A DNA stretch of 64,000 nt from Petunia secreta (taxonomy: Eukaryota > Streptophyta > Magnoliopsida > Solanales > Solanaceae), in assembly GCA_029990175.1 (NCBI GenBank), contig JARKIP010000065.1:24778501-24842500 (forward strand), in the 5' to 3' direction. Numbering within the stretch: position 1 is the first letter of the stretch; each line of letters starts with the position of its first letter. Positions 11,618 to 22,926 of this stretch are shown one piece after another. Position numbers and translations under genes: made by a program. Under the pieces are notes generated by a model, which worked only from the letters and a program-made list of their open reading frames with translations, was not told where the DNA came from and did not search any database.

Positions 11618-11631
11618 GCTCTGATACCAAA
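11618..11631 (-). promoter_or_regulatory. primer-binding site of element A (tRNA-iMet)
   Basis: The minus strand reads TTTGGTATCAGAGC directly after the 5' LTR, complementary to the initiator tRNA-Met 3' end. Confidence 0.88.
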
Positions 11632-11632
11632 C

Positions 11633-12329
11633 TGGTAAGAATCAAACGCGGAAAAGGTAAAAGGATAAAGAACGAGACGTAACTCGATCAATAATCTCAA
11701 GTAGCAACGGAGAACTCGTTCCGTTACACCCCGAGAGAATGTCAAGAACACCTACGCTAGGCAACTATCCTCGAGCCAACAAGGACTCGCAAGTAGAATG
11801 GTCGGGGTGGGGTTGTTGTCCAACTAGAATCCACTAGAAGCACACAAATCCCAAACAAAGGTTGGTTTTTCATAAACCCAAAGAGATCCCTCTTTACAAT
11901 GTTAATTCATCATTCAAAATAGACTAGACTTGACTAAGGAATAAAATAAGCTATCTAGCTATTTATAGAGGTTTCTAGGCATTAAGTAAAAGGTCTATAA
12001 TGCCCACAAGCTAGGCTTTAAGCTAAAAGACCATGCAAGGTCAAAATAGTAACTTTAAACTTGAAATCCCGTGCTTCAGCAAATCGGGCGGAGCGCCCAC
12101 AAAGTTGATCAGTGGAGGGGGCTGGGCGGAGCGCCTGAGCCAAGTGTATCTCAGGCGGAGCGCCTGGTTTACCTGGGTGGAGCGCCTGGCTGCCTGTGGG
12201 GTGGAGCACCGGTGCTCCATCGCCTAAACATGCTTGAATCATCTCCGAAGCTCTTGCCCTTGCGTCCTTTGCCTCTTCCAAGCTTGATATATGTTGGAAA
12301 GGTGTCTTGGCTCGATTTGGGGCTTATCA
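11633..12329 (-). repeat. 5' LTR of element A
   Basis: 697 bp. Its inner terminus reads TGGTAAG instead of TGATAAG. The U3 motif array is at 12083-12215. Nearly identical to the other LTR apart from the 20-bp array unit and scattered substitutions. Confidence 0.92.
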
Positions 12330-12979
12330 CTCTATGATGCATATCGTACAGGAATGAAACAATAATAATTGTGAAGAAGCAATGGGCACATTTAGAGAGT
12401 TGACTGACAAGTATTAAGACTTATTGACAGCCAACACTATGGCGTCGCAAAGCATGACAGTAAGATACACTATTGTTATTTCAGTTTATCATATATTTAT
12501 AAATCTATGTGCAGCCACTAATTTCAATTCTTGAAATTCAGGTGATACCTTCAAGAGATTTCAAGGACGAAGTACTTGGTGCTGGAGAGAAACATGTCGT
12601 ATCCATGCCTGAAAGAACATGCACTTGTAGGAGATTTCAAATGGAGGATATTCCATGTTCACATGTGTTGGCTGTTCTGGATAGAGTTCATATATCTGCT
12701 TATAAATACTGCTCTGAGTTCTACACAACAAAGAACTTTTGTAAAACATATGAGATACCAGTTTGTCCTATCCCAGGTGAAGCTACATGGCAGATTCCCA
12801 AGGAAGTGCTAGCACAGACAGTACTACCGCCAAGGGAAAGATCCAAATGAGGAAGGCCAACAAAAACCAGATCCAAATCTTCATGAGGAAAACCTGCTAC
12901 TAGAACTAAAAATTACTGTGGACAGTGTGGGCAGAAAGTGCACAACCGCAAGACATGCAGAAATATTCCCCAGGATTGA
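12330..12979 (+). pseudogene. MULE transposase, 3' part (SWIM zinc finger and C-terminal knuckle)
   Basis: Continues the transposase interrupted at 7436. After a short exon and a probable intron (ending near 12541), the frame encodes a SWIM zinc finger (RTCTCRRFQMEDIPCSH, 12615-12663), then the usual tail with a CGQCGQKVHNRKTC knuckle, ending at TGA 12977-12979. Two in-frame TGA codons (12848-12850 and one about 40 bases on) lie between the SWIM domain and the knuckle, both at positions where relatives would have Arg (CGA to TGA). The exon next to the insertion also carries a frame disruption. With the 5' part this was a full-length MULE transposase with MuDR, DDE and SWIM domains. Confidence 0.82.
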
Positions 12980-13961
12980 GATATGTTTTCCTATTAGTTA
13001 TAGTTCTATTGTTCGATTATGCATAGTGCAATTGATATTGATTGGAATTTTAAGGATGCAACACATTTCTGGATGTTTTAGTACTGTTGACTTTCTTATT
13101 AATTACATTGTTAATGGATTATTCTTGAATGTGTTCTATTACTTAGATGAAAAGCTTTTTTCTCTATATCTTTGTGGTATACAACACACCCCGTGTCAGA
13201 GCCATTTCGTAGTGGTGCTGTTTTTTATGATGTCCGTTTGTTCTGTATGCTTGAGAGTTTGATTTTCATATATATACACTTGTTGACGAAGGACGGTGTC
13301 CAAATAGTATTTATATGTTATACTGAATATTATTGCTGTATTTCTGGTTGGTTGTGTTTGCTGGATGTTGGCCTGATGTGAGACTTGGTATTATTAAGAT
13401 ATTCTGCAAATTTGGTCACTGTATACATTTTTAGTATACTGTATACCTTATTAATTAAGGAAAGAGACGCAGGAAGTAGAAATGTATTTAACTTTGACCT
13501 ACCTGATTAGTAAATTACATTAAAATCCTTTCTTCTGTATACCTTTGTAGTATATAGTATACCACAATGGTGTACTGCTTTAACTTCTGGAACTAGGCTT
13601 GCATGTTATTAGCTACCAAAAAATTGATAAAGTTGTATACACCAGAAGTATACCAGTGGGATATACTGTATAGTAGAAATAAAAGATTTTAATTTTGTCC
13701 TACAAGCCTTGGTATATAACTTATAGAATATAACACAACAAAAAATTAAAATACACAAACACTGAACGCAACTTTTATAAATCTTAAAGACAAAAAAAGA
13801 ATACAATTGAAACATAAATCTAGACATAAAATTACACAGAATACCTAGAACTACCTATGATATGTTAACACTGTCTGTTTGTCTTTTTGAATACATCATA
13901 TCATTATAATACTAATAGGTGAAAAAATAATAATAGATAATATATAAAATTAAAACTTAAT
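12980..13961. other. non-coding stretch with scattered GTATAC motifs
   Basis: 3' flank of the MULE gene. Several GTATAC/GGTATAC copies lie at 13410-13690, among AT-rich sequence. No supported gene; the two small plus-strand ORFs here lack family features. Confidence 0.6.
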
Positions 13962-14342
13962 TTATTCTCTATAATTCCTAAACACAGGCTCCCCTGGCCC
14001 TCCGTTGTGCAATTGCAGGGGATCTGCTATTACCTTAAGCAATTCTATTATTTTTGCATAATATTGTTGCTGCATGTACCTTAAATTCCACAACTCATCT
14101 TCACATTTCTTTCTGAATTTGTTCAAAGATTTTACCTCATTCTTCAGAATGTGAAAATACAAACACAGGTCTGCTGGTATTGAAGACAAATTCGTAACAT
14201 GCCTTTGAGTTGATGGTCCATGACCACTCTGCAAAAGCTGTCCTCCAATCGATAGTCCGTAGCCATTCGATGGTCTGTGGCCATTCGATGGTTCGTGGCC
14301 ATTCTCCATAGGTACGTTTTGATCGGATAGTATTTGAGACAA
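13962..14342 (-). CDS. small ORF, 126 residues, unknown (possible coiled coil)
   Basis: Starts MSQILSDQNV. Residues ~15-35 hold an imperfect NGHEPSNGHRPSNGYG repeat. The C-terminal half (LKNEVKSLNKFRKKCEDEL...) is rich in Leu, Lys and Glu and could form a helix or coiled coil. It is divergent from the 72-residue ORF at 14943, with about 600 bp between. Family not recognised. The setting, between a MULE transposase and a DUF1985/Ulp1 gene and flanked by GTATAC clusters, suggests a gene of the same element, but it could also be chance. Confidence 0.4.
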   Translation of the reverse strand: MSQILSDQNVPMENGHEPSNGHRPSNGYGLSIGGQLLQSGHGPSTQRHVTNLSSIPADLCLYFHILKNEVKSLNKFRKKCEDELWNLRYMQQQYYAKIIELLKVIADPLQLHNGGPGEPVFRNYRE

Positions 14343-14942
14343 TTTTTTTTTTCAATAACAAACATGACATATTGGGTTGCTGTCCATCTGTTTTATGGGT
14401 TGGAATTTATAGACATTGGCATTTGTTTGTAAGAGTCACTTCTAGAAATTCTGAAAAGGTACAATGTGTATTTTGCCATCAGTTCTGAAAAGCCTCACTT
14501 TTTGAAAAAAAAAAAAAAATAGGTCACACTGTTTAACATGTTTTTTAATTAGTGTCTACGTGCAGTTATATTTGTAGATTTTACTGTCAGTTTTTTCATT
14601 AACTTTGGTATTATTTTAAATTTGAATTAGTGTGTACGTGCAGTTATATTGACAGTTTTTACTGTAAGTTTTTTCAATTACTGTCTAATAGAATTTTTTG
14701 AATCAATTAAAAAATCATTTTAACTGCACGAAGTTGGCAGTTTTTGTTAGATGCAAATGTGTAAAGGTGCAGTTCCCTTTATTTTAGATATGTAATGTGT
14801 TGCAGTTTATGTATGAAATATCACCTATAAAAAAAAGGGTTTATTATTGCTCTTTTATTCTTCAAAATCTAATATTAGCACAGTTTCTTTTATCTGAAGA
14901 AAAAGATTACCCAAACACACACATACACACACATACAGAGAA
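14343..14942. promoter_or_regulatory. intergenic region between two divergent small ORFs
   Basis: 600 bp without genes. It contains a short direct repeat (TAGTGT.TACGTGCAGTTATAT at about 14552 and 14628) and an AT-rich run. CACCTATAAAAAAAAGGG at about 14822 is a TATA-like site ahead of the plus-strand ORF, and an ACACAC-rich stretch sits immediately before its ATG. A shared bidirectional promoter is plausible but unproven. Confidence 0.4.
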
Positions 14943-15161
14943 ATGGCTCGTAGACCAAGCAATGCAAGCTCTTCTTCTGCACCAACAACAAAGATGGCAG
15001 TGGAGCAATTAAGAGATGAACTTGCAACTTTTAAGGCTAGTTTTGAGGAATTCCTTCAACAGTACAAGAAGGATGTTCGTCGGATGAAGAAACTGCTTCA
15101 TGGTCTTCTTGCAGATAATAAAATGGACCCTGCTGACTACTATACTTCTCCAGAAATTTAA
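14943..15161 (+). CDS. small ORF, 72 residues, unknown (possible coiled coil)
   Basis: ATG at 14943 follows an ACACACATACAC-rich leader and a TATA-like site about 120 bp upstream. The product begins MARRPSNASSSS, then a charged helical stretch (VEQLRDELATFKASFEEF, KKDVRRMKKLLHGLL). The layout of a Ser-rich N-terminus followed by a helix echoes the divergent 126-residue ORF. No known domain recognised. A GTATAC array begins about 230 bp downstream. Confidence 0.42.
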   Translation: MARRPSNASSSSAPTTKMAVEQLRDELATFKASFEEFLQQYKKDVRRMKKLLHGLLADNKMDPADYYTSPEI

Positions 15162-15389
15162 AGTCTTCTGTCAAGTAGTCAATTTAACTAGTATTTTATG
15201 TTCTATGTCAGATTCTATTCTATACTGAGCGTTTAACTTAAGTAGCCTTTGTATGTTTAAAGTTTCTTTTTTTTTCATTTTTATTCTCATATATATTGTT
15301 GTTTAAGCAGTTATAAAGATCTGTGATTGTTGTTCTCCTGTATCTTTATTCAAAACTCAATCATCATTAATGTAGTGTGGATGTTTGTA

Positions 15390-16310
15390 ATGTACACCCT
15401 TCTACTATACAGTATACCTCAATTGGTATACAAGTTTGTTTTGTCACAACATATTTCTGTATTAGCTAATATAAAACTGTCTTTATATTGTATACCTTTT
15501 TAATTTAGGTATACCCAAAATAGTATACAAGTTTCTTTGGTCACAAACATATTTGAGTATTATTATTAACTAAAAGGAAACCATGTTGCTTGTGTATACC
15601 TTTGTAGTATACATTATCCCCCAGATGGTATACTTTTCTACTAAATGAACTTTAGCAGTATTGTATATCTTTTCGTATAACGTATACCTTTAAAGACCCT
15701 GCTTCAATTGTATACCTTTCCAGTATAGGGTATACCCCCAATGGTATACTACTTTAAATTGCCTTACCATTTTTGCCTATAAACTATAATGAAACCTTGC
15801 TTCTATTATATACCATTATGGTATACAGTATACCCTAATGGTATGCAACTAAAAAAAGAATATTGCTATTCATTCTAATATACGATATTACTCTAATGTT
15901 ATACGACTTTGTCAAAGGTACAAGGGTTTGCTTTTCGTCAACATATGTGTGTCTACTAACTAAAAAAAATTACATTTTCTATTATATTCTTTTCTAGTAT
16001 ACGGTATACCACAATGGTAGACAACTTTGATTTGTCAAAGTATACTTTTGTATTAAGAGAAAACCATCCTTCGATTTTATACCTTTCTAGTATATAGTAC
16101 ACCCCAGATGGTATACAATTTGTTTTGTCACAACATATTTTCATTTAAATACAAGCAAACTATGTTGCTACTGTATACCTTTCAACTAGACAATATACCT
16201 AAATGATCTATGATTTTACTTTGTTTCACCTGATTTGCTTTTGGGTAACATACATTTTCTTTCTACTGTATACCCTAGGTGTACGGTATACTTAGAAAGG
16301 TATACTATGA
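15390..16310. repeat. GTATAC motif array II
   Basis: About 900 bp with many copies of GTATAC/GGTATAC and one-base variants, often paired as TATACAGTATACC or GTATACCTTTNNAGTATA. The sequence between cores (CTTTGTAGTATA, AATGGTATAC) differs from array I, so the shared element is the hexamer core. No coding potential; minus-strand ORFs through it are short and featureless. Confidence 0.82.
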
Positions 16311-16475
16311 GAAAAAGTCCATAAATGCAACACCAACGCAATCTGTCCGCTTTGAGTTATATCCGGCAAATGAAAGAAAGAAATGTAAATTGAAAATATA
16401 ACAAAGGTCTTCAATTATAAAGGGCTGCCACAAAAGAATGCAATTCAACAATATAACTTGTAGTTGCACAATACT

Positions 16476-16680
16476 TGATGTAGGGCCGCCCAGCGTGGGG
16501 CCCACATCCTCGGGAGCTGCCCGTTGTGGGGTTCGCCCCTGGAGGAGTTGCGTTGCTCGGGGTGGTCATGGTGGTGTGGAGGACGGACCTTGATTAGGGG
16601 TTGATCCGGCGATATAAGATATGAGTTACGCCTCTACCATCAACTATGGCTTTTGGTAGAAATGGTTGCAGTTCACTCTT
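16476..16680 (+). repeat. TRIM left LTR
   Basis: Starts TGATGTAGGGCCGCCCAG. The exact 3' end is uncertain by a few bases; the primer site begins about 16685. Confidence 0.8.
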
Positions 16681-16684
16681 AAAG

Positions 16685-16699
16685 TTTGGTATCAGAGCC
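16685..16699 (+). promoter_or_regulatory. TRIM primer-binding site (tRNA-iMet)
   Basis: TTTGGTATCAGAGCC follows the first LTR, the standard plant initiator tRNA-Met complement. It establishes that this GC-rich repeat is a retroelement. Confidence 0.85.
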
Positions 16700-16768
16700 A
16701 ACCCGGGTTCGATTCTCGGCTACACCATGCGAAGTTTGGGGACGAACTTGCTTTAAAGAAAGGGGGGA

Positions 16769-16950
16769 TGATTTAGGGCCGCCCAGCATGGGGCCCACAT
16801 CCTCGGGAGCCGCCCGTCGTGGGCTCCGCCCTCCTGGAGGAGTTGCGTTGCTCGGGGTGGTCATGGTGGTATCGAGGGCGGACCTTGATTTGGGGTTGAT
16901 CCGGCGATATAAGATGTGAGTTGCGCCTCTACCATCAGCTATGACTTTTT
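16769..16950 (+). repeat. TRIM middle LTR, 3'-truncated
   Basis: Starts TGATTTAGGG right after a purine-rich tract. It matches the left LTR up to ATCAGCTATGACTTTTT and then breaks into the inverted copy, so its last ~25 bases are missing. Confidence 0.78.
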
Positions 16951-16953
16951 ATT

Positions 16954-17152
16954 AACTGCAACCATTTCTACCAAAAGCCATAGCTGATGGTAGAGGCGCA
17001 ACTCACATCTTATATCGTCGGATCAACCACAAATAGAGGTCCGTCCTCGACACCACCATGACCACCCCGAGCAACGCAACTCCTCCAGGGGGCGGACTCC
17101 ACGACGGGCGGCTCCCGAGGATGTGGGCCCCACACTGGGCGGCCCTACATCA
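16954..17152 (-). repeat. TRIM inverted LTR copy
   Basis: The minus-strand reading reproduces the complete LTR, from TGATGTAGGGCCGCCC to GGTAGAAATGGTTGCAGT. It forms a long inverted repeat with either direct LTR. Confidence 0.82.
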
Positions 17153-17279
17153 ATACTACTTCCTATAATATAAACCTTTACATTTCTTCATTAATTCCTA
17201 ACCACTATTTTTTAAGAACCATCGCCATGTATTTACCAGGATATTCAGAATAACTTTCTTCATTGTTAGTGATTTTCTA

Positions 17280-20200
17280 ACAACCATACTCCCACAAAAG
17301 TGCAGCATATCTTAAACGAAATTTGTTAATATCAAAACCTTTCTGTTTAATAGCAATTTGCTCAATGATGTGCTCATCAAAAATAGCCACAAATTCTCCA
17401 CAATTCCTGTACAGACGCATAAATTGCACACAATATCAAAGAACAAATATGAATAAAACAATAAGGTATAGGAAAGTATATCTCCAGAAAGACTGGTTAC
17501 GCTAATCTCTGCCTGGGAAGTTTCTCAACATATACAATGTCGTATGGCTCTGTCAAAGTTTTCCTATTATGTAGGCCATTTTGCAGAACAAGGTCATCCT
17601 TGTTAGTATAAAACCCAGTACGGTCCAAAAGCAAAATGATCAATACATCATAAGCATTCACCAAATCTTCAATAGCTTTAGTTATCCGTCGAGTGGGCAT
17701 CGAGTCATATATAAAGATAACCTTGGTCCATAGCAACAATCTCAACAGAATCCAGTGCGACTTCTTGTCAATATAAACAAAAGAGAGGACCTCGTCAACA
17801 TCATACTTCAGAGTGTTGCAGCAGAGACGATAACATAGCATATACTCCTCAATTTCAATTTGTCCCTTCAGCATTTCCACACGTGCTCATCTTTTCATTA
17901 ACTGGTAAATAGCTTTAATGGTGTTGTCAAAGTGATGATCAGTCGTTGTAATCTTCACTTTAAGATCGTGCTTTATCTTCTTTCTAAGTAGTAGAAGATA
18001 CTATCTAGATGCTGAAAGAAACGTGTTTGCATGAATTAGCATAACTTGACACACAAAAATCAGAAGCAACAACACTATACTTCCAATGATACCAAAAAAT
18101 TAAACAATAAAAAATATTCAAAAGAAGTTTATATACGTTAGAAGTCACTAGAGCACCACTGGTTTGTAACACCTGAAACCAATCCTTAGTTGTAATCTCG
18201 GCTTCCCAAAAATCAATAGCTGGATCAAGAACATCATCCGCTTTCTTACTATCCAATCAATAAGACATAAAATCAGCAAGACCAAATACATAAAATTAAA
18301 CCATTAAAATAAAACTAAATAATACAAAAAACTCAAAAATTTCCAAGTGTAGATATTCACTATCCCCTAGGCTTGTGCATAGCTTAGATTAATGAAGTCA
18401 GACAATCGTTCCCATAATCCTCTGAAATAGATTTCTGAAAAGGGAATCGTCCAGAGACAATCTTCTTCATCTTCTTCGGCAATGCACCGACATCACTAGT
18501 GCTAGAATCACATTCAATGACAGAAGGTGGATGCTGGACAGATTCAACTGTTATTTTGCTTCGATGAACAGTGCAGTTTGGAGAGCCTTGAGCTTTTCTT
18601 TTACGACCACGCTTGACAGGAAAAACTTCTGTTGTTGTAGAAACAGTGGGACGTATAGCTTCATGATTCAAATCTCCATCTTCTAATGCCTGATTATGAA
18701 CTGGTGTTGGACCAAACAAACACTGCTAAGTACCCAGTCCAAACCAGTACGAAATAGTATGACTATAGGAAGTTGCAAACCTGCAGTAACATTGGGACTG
18801 CTACCATCTACAAATGTTGCATTTTAAGGAATCTTTTGCTCAAAGTTGATATCATCTGTATTTGTTCGACCAGCATCATCATGATTTCCCATAGCATCAC
18901 AGAGTTCAGCTTTTCTTTTAACAGTATGGTTGACATCGAAACTTCAGCCGTTGCACAGACACTGGGACAAAAAGGTTCATGATTTATATCTGCATCTTCT
19001 AATACCTGATTATGAACTGTTGTTGCAACAAACAAAGACTGCTAAGTACACGATCTGAACAAGTACGACAAAGTATGATTATAGGAAGTTGCATACCTGC
19101 ACTAACATTCGGACTGGTACGACCTACAAATGCTGCATGTTCAGGATTGTTTTGTTCAAATGTGAAATCATCTCTATTATCTCGACTAGCACTACCATCA
19201 TTTTCCATAGCATGGGCCAGATCACCTCTGGTCCCATCCTAGAAATAAAGAAAAAGTTGAACCTTTAACAATTTGGAAATATACAATAACAAAAAGATTA
19301 TCTTATAATCTGGCACATGTTTGTCAATAATTGAAGCAATTCTGTCTAGCACCTCTGCTATCTTGACATCAACGTATTGCTCAACCTAGTAATTAATAAA
19401 ATATATAAGATTCGGACAAATGTAGGTGAGCAAAAGAAGCTAGTATAATACTAGGGTAAACAACTAAAAGGGTATACTGTATATTAAAAAGCTATACTGT
19501 ACACAATTTTATAAAAGCAATATACTAAAGGGGGTATACTGTAATGGAGAAAAGTATACAATGAGAAAATTACTACAAAAAAAGCACTAACAGAAAAGGA
19601 ATGTGATTTGGGTAACAACAACCAAACAAATAAAAATGAAAGAACTAAACTAATGATAATACCACAACAAAGTCAACAAATATACACAAATAATATCACA
19701 CAGAAGTTAACATAATAATTGTACGTAAAATGAAATCACCTCTTCTTTAAAATCAGACTTAAAAGAAGCAAGTTCATCTTGCACCTAAAACAAATAAAAA
19801 AGAAAAAAATAAATATATATCAAAGTAAGTTGTAATCCTTACGAAAAAAAGAGAGACAAATACAACATACCAATTTCATTAAATCAGCATAGGAATCATT
19901 GGAAGAAGCACTACTTGGCTGAGAAAGGTCTTTCCTACTCCATTGTGTATGGTTTAGCTTCAAAAACAGAAAGGCAACAACATCTTAAAGCAAAATAGAT
20001 TAACAAATAACACTTACTCATCAAATTAAAATATAAGCGTATAAATTTAAACCTCTTTCCGCAGTGGCTCTTGCATTCGAGCAGCAACATCACTAGCGTC
20101 AGGAAATAGCTCCCTGATTATGACTTTGCGCACCATCAGCAACCAAGTGTACTTCACCAACATCACTAGCTTCAGGAACAACTCCCTGATTATGAGTTTG

Positions 20201-22060
20201 ACCACCATCATCACCCCAGTATTCTTCAGCAACATCACTAGCTTCAGGAGCAACTCGCCTGTTCTATGTTTGTCCATCAGTAGCACTCAAATCTTTTTCA
20301 GCAATATCAACAAATTGAATACCATCTAGGACTACCTGTTCTCCCTCAGCATCAGTTGGGAGTATGTTTCTTATATTTAACTGTTCAAAAAGTATTGAAA
20401 TAAGTAAAAGCAAAGAACAAAAAACAAGCATAATTATAGATGTACACCGTAAAGATATATACTGCAATAAGTAAGTATACCTCCACAGTTTACTTCAAAT
20501 GAAAATTATCCTTGTTCAACAAAACTGTACTGTATATTAATTACACAGAAGTATACCTTCAAAGTACAGAAATGCAGAATACTAACATGTTCAACTGAAT
20601 TAACAAATATGTCGAGCAGCTGAGAATTAGAAACAGGCTGCCTGTCATCTCCGCTCCAATTTCAAAGGCGTGGTACCTTTGAATCACCTACAAAAGGAAC
20701 TCGCGAACCAATTACTCCCGCAATTGCTGGACAAGTCTCACACAACCATGCTTGAATTGCAAGCATAAAACCAGAATATCTATAACTACTCGGCTTATGA
20801 CCAATCTTCTTGTCTAGTGACGCTTTTGTAATGTTGAAAACATCAACACCCTAAGGTTAGTTGTCATACTCTCCCTTCTCAACACATCAACATACTTCAA
20901 GTCAAGACAGCCTATATCTTTCCGTGTCGGTGTTGCAAATAAAAAAAGTGCAAATAAAATAGAGCATTGCTATCTTCAACGTATCTGCGTCATTATTTTT
21001 CCAACATTTACTGTGGAAACAACTAGTTAAATGAAACCGGTAAACACTAGCCTTTCCACCAAAATACTTTTGCATCAAACGATTTTTCCCGGGAAGTCTG
21101 TTTTCCTCTGCAGCACCAGTACACTTCAACCCAGTGACCAAACCAAACTCGCCCAGCCCATAATGAAGGTGATAACCATTCACATCAAACCACAAATCAT
21201 CACCAGATGGAGGCTTTATCTGTCTCATCATCAACCAATGAAGAAGTGCATTATGAAGAATTTATTTTGGCATATCCAAAAAATATCCAGAACATGGACT
21301 ACGAAACATATGAAGTTAACGCTTTGTCAAGTTGACAGTTAACTCTTCAACGATTTTAACATTGACATCATTATTGATTTTGGGAGTATACCGATCATAC
21401 GTAGAAAGAGCAACAAAGAAATCCCAAGTCTAGAAAACACATAAGAAACAACACAATAATAATTACTTGCTATACATTACTTTGGTATAAACAACACATA
21501 TAACAAAAACTTTTTTAGTTAATTTTTATTACATGTTCTACGAAGTGAGCCCGGATCAATCGATGTTAGTGGATCTAATAAGATACTTCAGTCTTCTCAA
21601 TCAAAGTATGGAGTCTCCAAGTACAAGATTGCCTTTTTCTACTTTCAGAAGGAGACACAACACCAATAAAATTGGAAAAGTTTGAAAGATTTGATTATTT
21701 CCCTCTCTCTCAACAACTCCTTCACTCTTTTTCTAATACATTACAAAAAACAATATACAGACAGGTACACACTGCTAAAGACCATATACGACACATGTAT
21801 ACTACTAGAAATTAACTACTATATACAATCTACCACAAATTATCTACTATATACAGTTTAGCAAAAATTAATTTATGCATGCACAAAAACTTGAAAAAAT
21901 GCCATGTGGAATTGAAGTTTGGCCATAGTAAATGAAAAATTACCTTAACCTCATCTTTACCAGCAGCAATGCAACTTCCACTCGAAAACAAACGCGTATC
22001 AACCTGTTGATTACTATGAATTTTTGGAGTTGATGGTGAAGATCTGGGTGTGTGACCCAT
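17280..22060 (-). CDS. ULP-2: DUF1985 + Ulp1-like cysteine protease gene of a MULE
   Basis: Multi-exon minus-strand gene. Probable start at about 22060 (MGHTPRSSPSTPK), with a GT donor after GKDEVK. DUF1985-like exons lie at 21420-20900 (GEFGLVTGLKCTG, NRLMQKYFGG, LKIAMLYF) and 20880-20600 (LAIQAWLCETCPAIAG). A long, poorly conserved Ser/Asp-rich linker follows (20480-18380), with basic patches (VKRGRKRKAQG). The C-terminus is a C48/Ulp1 protease: TKDWFQVLQTSGALVTSN (18180-18130), DKKSHWILL with His at 17755-17757, IYDSM with Asp at 17704-17706, and a last exon NCGEFVAIF with Cys at 17400-17402. The His-Asp-Cys triad is therefore present, though the residue before Cys is Asn rather than the usual Asp. 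Some exons carry stops, so the gene may be damaged. GTATAC copies occur in introns (19460-19560, 20450-20560). Known relatives are transposon-carried ULP-like genes and VANC-type proteins. Confidence 0.6.
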
Positions 22061-22184
22061 AAGTACGTATCAAATCCTAGAAAGTGATTCACCCAATTGA
22101 ACGATTAAACAGTAAATTATTGATGGAAATTCACACAATTGAGAGGTAAATTATTAATGGAAAGATGAAAATTGAGGATCAACA

Positions 22185-22296
22185 GTTAAATGAAGAAAGA
22201 GTGGATGGGTGAGGTTATGCGTGACTCTTTTTCCTCAATAGTTAAATGAAGAAAGAGTGGAAGGGTGAGGTTATGCGTGACTCTTTCTAGTACACT
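22185..22296. repeat. 56-bp tandem duplication upstream of ULP-2
   Basis: The block starting GTTAAATGAAGAAAGAGTGG at 22185 repeats at 22241, including GGGTGAGGTTATGCGTGACTC. It lies in the presumed promoter of ULP-2, just upstream of its start. Confidence 0.8.
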
Positions 22297-22454
22297 AGTT
22301 TATAAAATATAAAATATTACTAGAAGGTGTATTACTGAAGAATATTACTAGTTTATAAAATATTATTGAAGAAAATTGTTAAAACTTGTGGGTTAAGGGA
22401 AGTGGGGTCTTATTAGATCTAGTAAAACTTGTGGGTTAAGGGACTAAATATAAA

Positions 22455-22926
22455 TAGAAAATATAATTACATATGTATACAGGCAAAAGGTATACAGTAG
22501 ACTCCAAATGGTACGCAATTAAAACATGGCTCCTATTAATGTAGACACAAATTAACATGGTATATCGAAAAAGGTATACATTATACTAAAAAAGATATAC
22601 ATTTAAAAGTAAAAAATAGCTTGGTATACAAAAAAGGAATACAGTATACTAAAAAGGGTATACAGTTAAAAGTAAAAAATGTTAAGTAATAGTGGGGGCA
22701 AGTCTAGTGGAACAAATTAACTTGTATACCAAAAAAGGTATACAGTATACTCTAAACGACATGCAATTAAAACATGGCTTCTATTAACGCAGACACAGTT
22801 AACTTGGTATACCAAAAATAGTATACAGTATACTAAAAAAGGTATACAGTTAAAACTAAAAAATGTTAAGTAATAGTGGGGAAAGTCTAGTGGAACAAAT
22901 TAACTTGGTATACCAAAAAGTTATAC
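22455..22926. repeat. GTATAC motif array III, left part
   Basis: About 14 copies of GTATAC in 470 bp, within repeats such as TTGGTATACCAAAAA and GTATACAGTATACTAAAAA. The array is cut at 22926 by element C and resumes at 28804. Spacer sequence differs from arrays I and II. Confidence 0.85.

Larger units (their letters stand above)
7437..12329 (-). mobile_element. LTR retrotransposon A, non-autonomous (gag N-terminus + region X)
   Basis: Complete 4.9-kb element. LTRs 7437-8154 and 11633-12329 start TGATAAG/TGGTAAG and end CTTATCA. The target-site duplication is CTCTA at 7432-7436 and 12330-12334. On the minus strand the order is 5' LTR (high coordinates), Met-tRNA primer site, ~1.2-kb leader, one long ORF, polypurine tract, 3' LTR. 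It lacks the core gag domain, zinc knuckle, protease, reverse transcriptase, RNase H and integrase. It is inserted in the MULE transposase just after the catalytic Glu exon. Confidence 0.92.
16476..17152. mobile_element. TRIM with a third, inverted LTR
   Basis: A small non-coding retroelement: LTR (16476-16680), Met-tRNA primer site, ~70-bp internal region with a GGGGGG purine tract, LTR (16769-~16950), then a further LTR copy in inverted orientation (~16954-17152). The whole unit is flanked by ATACT at 16471-16475 and 17153-17157. The outer ends are TGATGTAGGG and its complement CCCTACATCA, so the unit has long inverted termini. No ORF. It lies in AT-rich DNA downstream of ULP-2 and is strikingly GC-rich compared with its surroundings. 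Confidence 0.88.

Noticed and set aside
16476..17152. Cassandra-type TRIM
   Set aside because: No 5S rRNA-like promoter sequence seen in the LTR, and the LTR termini and GC-rich content do not suggest it.
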